Shown here one piece after another: positions 1-6,538 of a stretch of 10,727 nt of DNA (positions within the stretch are counted from its first letter, which is position 1; the number at the start of each line of letters is the position of its first letter). A program made the translations under genes and the position numbers. The DNA is from Lysobacteraceae bacterium (GTDB lineage Bacteria; Pseudomonadota; Gammaproteobacteria; Xanthomonadales; Xanthomonadaceae). Below the pieces are notes generated by a model. It saw only the letters and a list, made by a program, of their open reading frames with translations, did not search any database and was not told the DNA's origin. The stretch covers positions 1-10,727 of the forward strand of contig JAGNNB010000065.1 in NCBI GenBank assembly GCA_017990865.1, read 5' to 3'.

Positions 1-227
1 GTATTGCAGTGGTGCCGCACGCGTTTCCCGATCATCATCGCTACGTTGCCGAGGATCTGCGCTTCGGCAGCGATCTGCCGGTGCTGATGACCGAAAAAGA
101 TGCGGTCAAATGCGCCGGTTTCGCCGGCGACGACCATTACGCGGTCGCGGTGCGCGCGGAATTGCCCGAAGCGTTTTGGGTCGCGCTGACGGATCGAATC
201 GAACACCCAGGAGAGGCTAACGTATGA
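1..227 (+). CDS. lpxK: Tetraacyldisaccharide 4'-kinase, C-terminal part (5' end outside window)
   Basis: LpxK phosphorylates the 4' position of the lipid A disaccharide precursor at the inner face of the cytoplasmic membrane, a late step of lipid A synthesis. Only about 74 C-terminal residues are visible. The reading frame is open to the left edge (codons Ile-Ala precede the first GTG at 9), so the GTG is internal and not the start. Recognition rests on two typical C-terminal LpxK stretches: [13 protein letters not shown], and [12 protein letters not shown] about 20 residues later, followed by a short ELPEAFW helix. The kinase P-loop and N-terminal membrane anchor would lie upstream. The stop TGA (225-227) overlaps the ATG of the next gene by 4 bp, which suggests translational coupling. 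The family call is confident; nothing can be said about the missing part. Confidence 0.93.
   Translation, partial: IAVVPHAFPDHHRYVAEDLRFGSDLPVLMTEKDAVKCAGFAGDDHYAVAVRAELPEAFWVALTDRIEHPGEANV
209..216 (+). promoter_or_regulatory. Strong Shine-Dalgarno site inside the lpxK 3' end
   Basis: AGGAGAGG lies 7 bases before the ATG at 224 and within the last codons of lpxK. It supports 224 as the start of the small membrane protein and, with the ATGA overlap, argues that the two genes are translated together. Confidence 0.8.
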
Positions 228-538
228 ATCGAAACACAGAAGGCCAGGCGAATGGCGGCCGGACGAATGGCGGTCGGAGCATGGCGATCCGCGCGATCGT
301 CGCGCTGCTGTCGGCGGGTTGGCTGGTGCCGATGTGGTTGGGCGTGTCGGCGCTGCTGGATTTCGTCGAAGTGGAACTGTGGCCGTTGTTGCTGCAACAG
401 CCGAAGCTGAATTCGTTCCCGTTCATCGAATTCGCGGAGCGCTGTTTCGCGATCGGCTTCTTGTGGCTGGGCGTCGCGATCGCCGCTTGGGCCTGGGTCG
501 GTATCTCGACGCGGCAGCGCGCGGCGCAGACCCGTTGA
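224..538 (+). CDS. Small two-helix inner membrane protein of unknown function
   Basis: This 104-residue protein is not one I recognise by name. It has a hydrophilic, Asn/Gly/Arg-rich N-terminus (residues 1-20), a hydrophobic helix at about 21-45 ([20 protein letters not shown]), a short loop with [16 protein letters not shown], and a second helix at about 74-94 ending in a basic tail ([10 protein letters not shown]). It is probably an inner-membrane protein. The start is supported by a strong AGGAGAGG site; a second in-frame ATG at 281 (Met20) would remove only the repetitive N-terminus. It sits between lpxK and kdsB, so a link to LPS synthesis is a guess from position only. In some relatives a small Trm112-like (YcaR) gene lies near this place, but this protein has no zinc-ribbon cysteines and is not that family. 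Confidence 0.8.
   Translation: MNRNTEGQANGGRTNGGRSMAIRAIVALLSAGWLVPMWLGVSALLDFVEVELWPLLLQQPKLNSFPFIEFAERCFAIGFLWLGVAIAAWAWVGISTRQRAAQTR
248..277 (+). repeat. Two tandem 15-bp units coding [10 protein letters not shown]
   Basis: Two adjacent 15-bp units (248-262 and 263-277) differ at two positions (G/A at unit position 1, C/T at unit position 12). They encode Ala/Thr-Asn-Gly-Gly-Arg twice in the N-terminal tail of the small membrane protein. This looks like a slippage-type duplication in a non-conserved region. Confidence 0.7.
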
Positions 539-577
539 ACCGGATGCGATGAATATTCACCCACAAGGTTTTGCGCC

Positions 578-1378
578 ATGACCGATGCGCTCGACTTCGT
601 CGTCGTCATTCCCGCCCGCTACGCCGCATCGCGTTTGCCAGGCAAACCGCTGCGAGCGCTCGGCGGCGAACCGCTGGTGACCCACGTCGCGCGTCGCGCG
701 CTGGCGGCGGGCGCGCGCGAAGTGTGGGTGGCGACCGACGACGACCGCATCGCCGCGGCGCTGGAAGCCAGCGGCGTGCGCATCGCGATGACCTCGCCGG
801 ATCACGCCTCGGGGACCGATCGCCTCGCCGAGTGCGCGCGCATCGCCGGTTGGGGCGATGATCGAGTGGTGGTGAATCTGCAGGGCGACGAGCCCTTCGC
901 GCCGGCGGCGGGCATCCGTGCCGTGGCCGAGATATTGGTCGCTTCCGGCGCGCCGATGAGCACCTTGGCGGCGCCGATCGAGGATGCGCGTACCTTGTTC
1001 GACCCCAACGCCGTGAAAGTAGTCCGGGCCGGCGGCGGACGCTTCGGCGATGCGCTGTATTTCAGCCGCGCGCCGATTCCGTGGCCGCGCGACGCCTTCG
1101 CGCGCGACCGCGACACGCTGCCTCCGGGCGGTCATTGGCTGCGTCACATCGGCATCTACGGCTATCGCGCCGGGTTCCTGCAGCGCTTCGCCGCCTTGCC
1201 GCCGTCGCCGCTGGAAACGGTCGAAGCGCTGGAGCAATTGCGCGCGCTCGAAGCCGGCTATCGCATCGCGGTCGCTGCGACGCCCGAGCCGTTCCCGCCG
1301 GGTATCGATACGCCCGAGGACTTGGAACGCGCCGAGCGCACGCTGGCGGCGTTGAACGCCGGGGCGTCGCGGCCGTGA
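578..1378 (+). CDS. kdsB: 3-deoxy-manno-octulosonate cytidylyltransferase (CMP-Kdo synthetase)
   Basis: KdsB activates Kdo with CTP to give CMP-Kdo and pyrophosphate in the cytoplasm. The product is the donor for the inner-core sugar attached to lipid A. The 266-residue protein is close to the usual length of about 250 and shows the family motifs in order. These are the nucleotide-binding [18 protein letters not shown] (8-25), [10 protein letters not shown] (73-82), the metal/substrate loop NLQGDEPF (100-107, with D104), [12 protein letters not shown] (161-172), HIGIYGYR (190-197) and a C-terminal [11 protein letters not shown] (240-250). ATG 578 is chosen because the protein starts a few residues before the conserved strand and an AAGG lies about 9 bases upstream. 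The stop overlaps the GTG of the phosphatase gene (GTGA, 1375-1378). It functions in the same pathway as lpxK upstream. Confidence 0.97.
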   Translation: MTDALDFVVVIPARYAASRLPGKPLRALGGEPLVTHVARRALAAGAREVWVATDDDRIAAALEASGVRIAMTSPDHASGTDRLAECARIAGWGDDRVVVNLQGDEPFAPAAGIRAVAEILVASGAPMSTLAAPIEDARTLFDPNAVKVVRAGGGRFGDALYFSRAPIPWPRDAFARDRDTLPPGGHWLRHIGIYGYRAGFLQRFAALPPSPLETVEALEQLRALEAGYRIAVAATPEPFPPGIDTPEDLERAERTLAALNAGASRP

Positions 1379-1854
1379 AGCTGTTGATGGTGTGCCTCGG
1401 CAATATCTGCCGTTCGCCGCTGGCCGAGGGCGCCTTGCGCGCGCGGCTGGCGCAGGCCCGGCTGGACTGGGTGGAGGTCGATTCGGCCGGCACCGGCGGC
1501 TGGCATGCCGGCGAACCGCCCGATCGTCGCAGCATCGCGATGGCGGCCGAGGCCGGCGTCGATATCCGCGACCAGCGCGCCCGCAAACTGCGCCCGGCCG
1601 ATTTCGAGCATTTCGATTGGCTGCTGTGCGCCGACCGCAGTGTGCTGCGCGATGTCCGCGCTGTCGCCCCTGGCCGCGCGGCGCACGCCGAGGCCGCGCT
1701 GTTGCTGGAATGGGCCGGGCAGGGCACCGGTCTGGAGGTTCCGGACCCGTATACCGGCACGCAGGACGATTTCCGCCGCGTCTGGCGAATGGTCGATGCC
1801 GCGGCGGAAGCCATCGTGCGCCGGATCGCGGCCGGAGTGGGCGCTGCGGGCTGA
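1375..1854 (+). CDS. Low-molecular-weight protein tyrosine phosphatase
   Basis: A 159-residue cytoplasmic phosphatase of the LMW-PTP/Wzb/arsenate-reductase fold. The phosphate-binding loop C7-LGNIC-R13-SP is at the extreme N-terminus as expected (CX5R; C7 nucleophile, second Cys C12). The general acid D124 is in the conserved DPYTG near the C-terminus (123-128). The length is typical. The start is the GTG at 1375, which overlaps the kdsB stop; the next ATG (1387) would leave too little before the P-loop strand, so GTG is preferred. In many bacteria such enzymes dephosphorylate a tyrosine autokinase controlling capsule or exopolysaccharide export, but no kinase or polysaccharide export gene is visible here. 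The physiological substrate is therefore unknown, and the close coupling to kdsB only hints at envelope glycan control. Confidence 0.95.
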   Translation: MKLLMVCLGNICRSPLAEGALRARLAQARLDWVEVDSAGTGGWHAGEPPDRRSIAMAAEAGVDIRDQRARKLRPADFEHFDWLLCADRSVLRDVRAVAPGRAAHAEAALLLEWAGQGTGLEVPDPYTGTQDDFRRVWRMVDAAAEAIVRRIAAGVGAAG

Positions 1855-1855
1855 A

Positions 1856-1900
1856 TTCGCGCACCTTTGACTCCGCGCACCTTGAATCCGCGCATTCGAG
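1856..1900 (+). repeat. Three degenerate tandem units of about 15 bp
   Basis: Three head-to-tail units start at 1856, 1872 and 1887 and share the core CCGCGCA (CGCGCA in the first), followed by CCTT or TTCG. They lie just after the phosphatase stop in the 135-bp gap before the NHL gene. No function is evident; they do not form an inverted repeat or a T-tailed hairpin. Confidence 0.5.
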
Positions 1901-1989
1901 GCCAATTCGACTACGGTGGTCGATCGCCGACGCCGGATCGCGGCTCGCAGTTGACGGTCCGGCTGCGACTGGTAATGCTGGCGAACTCT

Positions 1990-3417
1990 ATGGACATGCC
2001 TCTCGCCCCCGAATTTCCCAGCGGCCTGCAATGGCTGAATCTCGCCGAGCCGCTGCGAATGGCGCAATTGCGCGGACAAATCGCGGCCTTGGCCTTCGTG
2101 AACGCGGGCTCCGCGTGGTGCCAGCAGCGCTTGAACGACTTGGCGATCCTGCGCCGTCGTCACCCGGAACAGTTGCAGGTGATCGCGATCCACGTGCCGC
2201 GCTTCGATCACGAGCGCGATCCACGGCGCGCGCTGAAGCGCTTGCATCGTCAGGCGCACGATTACCCGATCGCGCACGACGCCGATTGGACGATGTGGCA
2301 GCACTACGGCATCGAAGCCTGGCCGACGGTGATCCTGATCGACGAACAAGGCCGCATCCGCCACAAGATCGTCGGCGACGCGCCGGTACGCGATCTCGAC
2401 GCGCATATCGCCAAATTGCGCAGCGAATCGGTGCCGCAGTCATTCAATCACGGGCCGATCGAGCTGCGACGCAATCGCGAGCCCGATTTGCCGCTGCGGT
2501 TCCCAATCGGCCTCGCCGTCGGTCCGCAGCATCTATACATCGCCGACAGCGGCCATCACCGCGTTCTCGAATGCGAATTCAACGGACGCATCCGTCGTCA
2601 GTTCGGCAGCGGCGGCTCGGGCTTCATCGATGGCCCGATGGAATTGGCCGCGTTCCAGCAGCCGATGGGCATCGCCCTGCAGCGCGACGCGCTGTACGTG
2701 GCCGACGCCGGCAATCATGCGGTGCGGCGGATCAAGCTCGGCACCGGCGATGTGGACACGCTGTGCGGCGCAGGTCGCCCCGGCGCGCCCACGCCGGGCG
2801 TGGTGACCGATCCGCGCGCGGTCGCGCTGGATCAGCCGCGCGCAGTCGCGGTGTCGGCCAGCAATACGCTGTGCATCGCCACGGCGGGCGATAACCGGAT
2901 TTGGACCTACGACCTCACCGAACGCGCGTTGAAGCTTTTGGCCGGTTCCGGCGCGGTCGATGTGATCGACGGCGAAGGCGAAGCCGCCGCATTCGTTTCG
3001 CCCACCTCGTTGGCGATCGTGCAGCAGATCCTTTACGTCTGCGACGAGGCCGGCTCCGCCGTGCGCAGCGTGCATCTGCGTACGCGGCAGGTGACGACGT
3101 TGTTGGGGCAGGGCGCGTGGCAGTTCGGCAACGTCGACGGCTCGCGTACCGATGCTCTGCTTCAACAGCCGCAGGCGTTGGCGCTCGACGGCAGCGCCCC
3201 CGTGCTGTGGATCGCCGACAGCGGCAACGACCGCCTGCGCACCCTGCGCCTGGGCGGTGGCGAATTGACCACGGTGAATTTGCCGCAAGCGCTGCATGCG
3301 CCCGCGGGTTTGGCGGTGTCCGGCGGGGTGGTGTGGATCGCCGATACCGATGCGCATGCCGTGCTGCGCTACGATACCGCCGACGGCAGCCTGCGGCAGA
3401 TTCCGATCGGCGAATGA
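1990..3417 (+). CDS. Thioredoxin-like domain plus six-bladed NHL beta-propeller protein (NHLRC2-like)
   Basis: This 475-residue protein has two parts. Residues about 10-145 are thioredoxin-like: LRGQIAALAFVNAGSAWC (28-44, strand then active-site position), a helix, and EAWPTVILIDEQGRI (109-123) with the cis-proline W-P and the following strand. Residues about 165-475 hold six NHL-type blades, each with a Y/W-I-A-D-x-G-N/H-H motif: LYIADSGHH (182-190), LYVADAGNH (235-243), LCIATAGDN (294-302), LYVCDEAGS (348-356), LWIADSGND (406-414) and VWIADTDAH (448-456). This layout is that of NHLRC2-like proteins. The usual CXXC is reduced to C44-QQR, so ordinary disulfide exchange is unlikely. No signal peptide is seen, so a cytoplasmic location is inferred. 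The function is unknown. Start codons at 1975, 1990 and 1996 are all possible and none has a good Shine-Dalgarno site; 1990 was chosen because homology-like sequence begins at once (MPLAPEFPSGLQWLN). Confidence 0.85.
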   Translation: MDMPLAPEFPSGLQWLNLAEPLRMAQLRGQIAALAFVNAGSAWCQQRLNDLAILRRRHPEQLQVIAIHVPRFDHERDPRRALKRLHRQAHDYPIAHDADWTMWQHYGIEAWPTVILIDEQGRIRHKIVGDAPVRDLDAHIAKLRSESVPQSFNHGPIELRRNREPDLPLRFPIGLAVGPQHLYIADSGHHRVLECEFNGRIRRQFGSGGSGFIDGPMELAAFQQPMGIALQRDALYVADAGNHAVRRIKLGTGDVDTLCGAGRPGAPTPGVVTDPRAVALDQPRAVAVSASNTLCIATAGDNRIWTYDLTERALKLLAGSGAVDVIDGEGEAAAFVSPTSLAIVQQILYVCDEAGSAVRSVHLRTRQVTTLLGQGAWQFGNVDGSRTDALLQQPQALALDGSAPVLWIADSGNDRLRTLRLGGGELTTVNLPQALHAPAGLAVSGGVVWIADTDAHAVLRYDTADGSLRQIPIGE

Positions 3418-3432
3418 TCTTCCGCAAGTGAA

Positions 3433-3453
3433 ATGCCCATGAGCGTCGAATGA
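3433..3453 (+). other. Six-codon upstream reading frame ending on the uvrC start
   Basis: ATG at 3433 (or 3439) opens a mini-frame MPMSVE whose TGA (3451-3453) overlaps the uvrC ATG (3450-3452) as ATGA. uvrC has no convincing Shine-Dalgarno site of its own. Ribosomes ending here could therefore restart on uvrC, or the mini-frame may be chance. This is seen in sequence only. Confidence 0.25.
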
Positions 3454-5339
3454 GCGGAACGACCGACGCATCCACCGAGCGCGAGCCCTTCGACGGCCGC
3501 GCCTACGCCCGCGAACTGACCGTCGCGCCGGGCGTTTATCGCATGTACGCCGCCGACGACAGCCTGCTGTACGTCGGCAAGGCCGCGTCGCTGAAGAAAC
3601 GCGTCGGCAGCTATTTCACCAAGGCGCTGCCGGCGCGCACCGCGGCGATGGTGTCGCAGATCGCGCGGATGGACGTCACCGTCACCCGCACGCCGACCGA
3701 AGCGCTGCTGCTGGAAAACCAACTGATCAAATCGCTCAAGCCGCGCTACAACGTGCTGCTGCGCGACGATAAGAGTTATCCGAACGTGCTGGTGACCCGC
3801 GAAGCCTGGCCGCGCATCGCGTTCCATCGCGGCCCGCGATCGGTGCCGGGACGCTATTTCGGCCCGTATCCCAGCGTGCTGGCGGTGCGCGAAACGCTGA
3901 ATCTGATGCAGAAGATTTTCCGTCTGCGCAATTGCGAGGACAGCGTGTTCCGCAACCGCTCGCGGCCTTGTTTGCAGCACCAAATCGGTCGTTGCACCGC
4001 GCCCTGCGTCGGCTTGGTGTCCGCGCAGGATTACGCCGAAAGCGTGCGCCGCGCGGCGTTGTTCCTGGACGGGCGCAGCGACGAGCTCAGCGCCGAATTG
4101 ACTGCGGCGATGGAAGAGGCCAGCGCCGCGCTGGCGTTCGAGCGCGCCGCCGGCTTGCGCGATCAAATCTCGGCGATCCGCAAACTGCAGGCGCGGCAGT
4201 ACGTGGACGGGCAGGCGGCGGATCTCGATGTCATCGCCTGCGCCGTGCAGGGTGCGCACGCCTGCGTGGTGCTGTTGGCCTTCCGCGACGGCCGCAATCT
4301 CGGTACCCGCAGCTTTCTGCCGAAAACCAACGGCGCCGACAGCGCCGAGGAAGTACTCGCGGCCTTCGTTTCGCAGTACTACGGCGAACAGCCGCCGCCG
4401 CGCGAGATCGTGCTGGATCGCGATATTCCCGATCGCGAATGGGTGGAAGAGGCGCTCGCCGCCGCGGCCGGGCGCAAGGTGCAGATCAAGAGCAACGTGC
4501 GCGGCGAACGCGCCGGTTACCTCGATTTGGTGCGTCGGAACGCGGAACTGACGCTGGCCGGCGAATTGGGTAGCCAAGCCGCGCAGCGCGCCCGCGTGGA
4601 GTCCTTGCGCGAAATGCTGGGTCTGGACGAAGCGCCGCAGCGCATCGAGTGTTTCGATATCAGCCACACCATGGGCGAAGCCACGGTGGCCTCCTGCGTG
4701 GTGTTCGACGGCGACGGCCCGGTGCGCGGCCAATATCGGCGCTACAACATCGAAGGCATCGCCCCGGGCGACGATTACGCGGCGATGCATCAGGCGCTCT
4801 CGCGCCGCTTCCGCAAGGCGGCCGAAGGCGATGCCGATGCGGTGCTGCCCGACGTGCTGTTGATCGACGGCGGCGCAGGGCAGGTGGCGCAGGCGCAGGC
4901 GGCACTGGCGGAATTGGGCGTGCCCGGCCTGTGCATCGTCGGCGTGGCCAAGGGCGAGGCGCGTCGTCCCGGCGACGAAACCCTGCTGCTGCCCGATGGC
5001 CGCGAATTGCGGCCCGGCGCGGCCTCGCCTGGGCTGCAACTGGTGCAGCAGGTGCGCGATGAGGCCCATCGTTTCGCCATCACCGGGCATCGCGGTCGCC
5101 GCCAAAAGGCGCGCGCTGTCAGCCGCTTGGAAGATATTCCGGGCATCGGCCCGCGCAGACGCGCTAATCTGTTGCGGCATTTCGGCGGCTTGGGCGGGCT
5201 CAAAGCGGCGGGTATCGAGGAAATCGCGCGGGTCGAGGGCGTCAACGCCGCGCTCGCCGAGCGCATTTACCTCACGCTGCACGGCCTCCAAGGCGAGCGA
5301 AACGACGAGCGCAAAGACGAGCGGAAGGACATTGGATGA
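3450..5339 (+). CDS. uvrC: UvrABC excision nuclease subunit C
   Basis: UvrC joins the UvrB-DNA complex and cuts the damaged strand on both sides of a lesion in nucleotide excision repair. The 629-residue protein has the full domain order. The GIY-YIG nuclease for the 3' cut is at about 26-105 (GVY 28-30, YVG 41-43, N90), followed by NVLLRDDKSYPNV. A cysteine cluster follows, C162-x11-C174-x7-C182-x3-C186, the spacing known to hold a [4Fe-4S] cluster in E. coli UvrC. The UvrB-interacting UVR helix pair is at about 211-246. The RNase H-like nuclease for the 5' cut has FDISH (402-406, D403), LIDGG (471-475, D473) and DEAHRFAI (537-544). Helix-hairpin-helix DNA-binding motifs are at about 558-612. 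The tail GERNDERKDERKDIG is repetitive and charged. The start ATG 3450 lies 32 bp after the NHL gene. The 3' end overlaps pgsA by 4 bp, as in other gammaproteobacteria with a uvrC-pgsA pair. Confidence 0.98.
   Translation: MSGTTDASTEREPFDGRAYARELTVAPGVYRMYAADDSLLYVGKAASLKKRVGSYFTKALPARTAAMVSQIARMDVTVTRTPTEALLLENQLIKSLKPRYNVLLRDDKSYPNVLVTREAWPRIAFHRGPRSVPGRYFGPYPSVLAVRETLNLMQKIFRLRNCEDSVFRNRSRPCLQHQIGRCTAPCVGLVSAQDYAESVRRAALFLDGRSDELSAELTAAMEEASAALAFERAAGLRDQISAIRKLQARQYVDGQAADLDVIACAVQGAHACVVLLAFRDGRNLGTRSFLPKTNGADSAEEVLAAFVSQYYGEQPPPREIVLDRDIPDREWVEEALAAAAGRKVQIKSNVRGERAGYLDLVRRNAELTLAGELGSQAAQRARVESLREMLGLDEAPQRIECFDISHTMGEATVASCVVFDGDGPVRGQYRRYNIEGIAPGDDYAAMHQALSRRFRKAAEGDADAVLPDVLLIDGGAGQVAQAQAALAELGVPGLCIVGVAKGEARRPGDETLLLPDGRELRPGAASPGLQLVQQVRDEAHRFAITGHRGRRQKARAVSRLEDIPGIGPRRRANLLRHFGGLGGLKAAGIEEIARVEGVNAALAERIYLTLHGLQGERNDERKDERKDIG
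5292..5327 (+). repeat. Three tandem 12-bp units in the uvrC 3' end
   Basis: Units at 5292-5303, 5304-5315 and 5316-5327 share GRCGAGCGVAAV and encode GERN-DERK-DERK at the UvrC C-terminus. The last unit ends in GGAAG, which forms most of the pgsA Shine-Dalgarno site. Confidence 0.75.
5323..5329 (+). promoter_or_regulatory. Shine-Dalgarno site of pgsA within uvrC
   Basis: GGAAGGA lies 6 bases before the pgsA ATG at 5336 and supports that start. It lies inside the last uvrC codons and next to the ATGA overlap, so pgsA translation probably depends on uvrC translation as well as on its own site. Confidence 0.75.
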
Positions 5340-5935
5340 AGTTGACCGTACCCACCCTGCTGACCCTCGGCCGGATCGTCATGATCCCGGTCCTGGTGTT
5401 GGTGTTCTATTTGCCGTACGGGTGGACCAATTTCGCCTCCGCTGCGGTGTTCGCGCTGGCCGGCTTCACCGATTGGCTCGACGGCTGGATCGCCCGTCGC
5501 TATCAGCAGCACTCCGCGTTCGGCGCCTTTCTCGACCCGGTGGCCGACAAATTGATGGTCGCGGTGTCCTTGTTCCTGATCGTGCAGGGTCATCCCACGC
5601 CGTGGATGGCGTTTTGGGCCTCGGTGATCGTGGGTCGTGAGATCGCCGTATCGGCATTGCGCGAATGGATGGCCGAGATCGGCCAGCGCGCGACAGTGAA
5701 AGTGGCTCTGCTCGGCAAGATCAAAACCCTGGTGCAGATGTTCGCCTTGGTCTGCCTCTTGTATTCGGTGGCGCCGGATATTCCTCCGCGCGAAACCCCG
5801 TGGATGGGCGGCCCGATCTTCATGATCGGCGACTGGATGTTGGCCGCGGCAGCCATCTTGACGCTGTGGTCGGGATTGCAGTATCTGATCGCCGCGTGGC
5901 CGGCTTTGATGGCCGAAGAGAACAAAGGGAGTTGA
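5336..5935 (+). CDS. pgsA: CDP-diacylglycerol--glycerol-3-phosphate 3-phosphatidyltransferase
   Basis: PgsA is an integral membrane enzyme that makes phosphatidylglycerophosphate from CDP-diacylglycerol and glycerol-3-phosphate, the committed step to phosphatidylglycerol and cardiolipin. The 199-residue protein carries the complete CDP-alcohol phosphotransferase signature D46-x2-D49-G50-x2-A53-R54-x8-G63-x3-D67-x3-D71, with all four metal-binding/catalytic aspartates present. Further PgsA-type stretches are GREIAVSALREWM (100-112) and GKIKTLVQMFAL (127-138). Several hydrophobic segments cover most of the chain (about 10-28, 33-45, 72-84, 90-105, 131-146 and 160-186). The start ATG 5336 overlaps the uvrC stop and has a good Shine-Dalgarno site. 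The stop codon lies inside the -35 element of the tRNA promoter that follows. Confidence 0.98.
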   Translation: MKLTVPTLLTLGRIVMIPVLVLVFYLPYGWTNFASAAVFALAGFTDWLDGWIARRYQQHSAFGAFLDPVADKLMVAVSLFLIVQGHPTPWMAFWASVIVGREIAVSALREWMAEIGQRATVKVALLGKIKTLVQMFALVCLLYSVAPDIPPRETPWMGGPIFMIGDWMLAAAAILTLWSGLQYLIAAWPALMAEENKGS

Positions 5936-5959
5936 CACATCGGCTCGGCACGGTAAAAT
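5932..5959 (+). promoter_or_regulatory. Near-consensus sigma-70 promoter for the tRNA cluster
   Basis: A perfect -35 box TTGACA (5932-5937) and a -10 box TAAAAT (5954-5959, 5 of 6 consensus bases) are separated by 16 bp. Transcription would begin near 5966, a few bases before tRNA-Gly at 5972. The -35 box contains the TGA stop codon of pgsA (5933-5935). It is the strongest promoter visible in the window. Its use is inferred, not shown. Confidence 0.8.
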
Positions 5960-5971
5960 TTCGGTTCTTCC

Positions 5972-6047
<76 letters not shown>

Positions 6048-6055
6048 GATTCCAG

Positions 6056-6079
6056 CAAACCCCGGTTCGCCGGGGTTTG
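6056..6079 (+). terminator. Stable hairpin with TTCG loop after tRNA-Gly
   Basis: The arm CAAACCCCGG (6056-6065) pairs perfectly with CCGGGGTTTG (6070-6079) over 10 bp, around a TTCG tetraloop (6066-6069), followed by TCGTTTTCG. The U-rich stretch is interrupted, so this may be a leaky intrinsic terminator or a processing/stability hairpin between tRNAs. Confidence 0.6.
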
Positions 6080-6136
6080 TCGTTTTCGGGTATCGCTTCG
6101 CGTTGGGTTCCACGTGTTATCGCGTCAAACGTCACC

Positions 6137-6210
6137 GGCCTGGTGGCAGAGTGGTCATGCAGCGGCCTGCAAAGCCGTGTACGCCGGTTCGATTCCGACC
6201 CAGGCCTCCA
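6137..6210 (+). tRNA. cysT: tRNA-Cys (anticodon GCA)
   Basis: The acceptor stem GGCCTGG (6137-6143) pairs with CCAGGCC (6200-6206). The anticodon stem GCGGC/GCCGT (one G-U pair) closes loop CTGCAAA with anticodon GCA at 6169-6171. The T loop is TTCGATT. The discriminator T and CCA are encoded (6207-6210). It is 74 nt with CCA. No clear -35/-10 pair is seen in the 57 bp after the upstream hairpin, so it may be co-transcribed with tRNA-Gly. Order and anticodon match E. coli cysT. Confidence 0.96.
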
Positions 6211-6215
6211 AACTG

Positions 6216-6248
6216 ACAGCCGCACATCGTGCGGCTGTTTTCGTTTTT
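6216..6248 (+). terminator. Probable rho-independent terminator after tRNA-Cys
   Basis: The arm ACAGCCGCAC (6216-6225) pairs perfectly with GTGCGGCTGT (6229-6238) around a 3-nt loop. It is followed by TTT-CG-TTTTT up to 6248. The 10-bp stem and the T-rich tail fit an intrinsic terminator better than the hairpin after tRNA-Gly does. The next 123 bp, up to tRNA-Leu, show no gene and no clear promoter. Confidence 0.7.
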
Positions 6249-6371
6249 CGATGCCGAAACCCGTGCATCCCGTCGAGTTCCTGCACCATGGCATCGATGA
6301 GAGGGCATCAAGAAGGGGCACGCATTCCCGTCGCCGCGCGCATCAGGCACCATAGACGCCGCTTAACCTAG

Positions 6372-6454
6372 GCCCGGGTGGCGAAATGGTAGACGCAGGG
6401 GACTTAAAATCCCCCGGCTGAAAGGCTGTGCGGGTTCGAGTCCCGCCCCGGGCA
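6372..6454 (+). tRNA. leuZ: tRNA-Leu (anticodon UAA), CCA not directly encoded
   Basis: The acceptor stem GCCCGGG (6372-6378) pairs with CCCGGGC (6447-6453), discriminator A at 6454. The anticodon stem GGGGA/TCCCC closes loop CTTAAAA with anticodon TAA at 6405-6407. A long class II variable arm (CGGCTGAAAGGCTG) and T arm GCGGG-TTCGAGT-CCCGC follow. After the discriminator the DNA reads CACCAA, so CCA is displaced by two bases, unlike the other two tRNAs here. The 3' end would need trimming and enzymatic CCA addition. The position and anticodon match E. coli leuZ, which follows glyW and cysT. Confidence 0.95.
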
Positions 6455-6538
6455 CACCAAATTGCATCACTAACGTTTTGGGATTCTCGCGCGCGGCGGC
6501 GCGTTCGACGCTACGGTTGTTCGAACGTCTCGCGGCGC

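Noticed and set aside
557..1864. Long minus-strand open frame of 435 codons
   Set aside because: It lies opposite kdsB and the phosphatase, both with complete catalytic motifs. The translation is Arg/Ala/Pro-rich with no recognisable domain, typical of antisense frames in GC-rich DNA.
1951..1978. Possible promoter TTGACG followed by a TAATGC-like box before the NHL gene
   Set aside because: The -10 match is poor at a 16-bp spacing, and the better GGTAAT box gives only a 14-bp spacer.
1867..1989. N-terminal extension of the NHL protein from TTG 1867
   Set aside because: The extra residues run through the tandem repeats, look unlike protein and add nothing to the thioredoxin-like domain.
3369..5291. 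Minus-strand open frame of 640 codons
   Set aside because: It lies opposite uvrC, whose domains are complete. The antisense product is His/Arg/Ala-rich without motifs.
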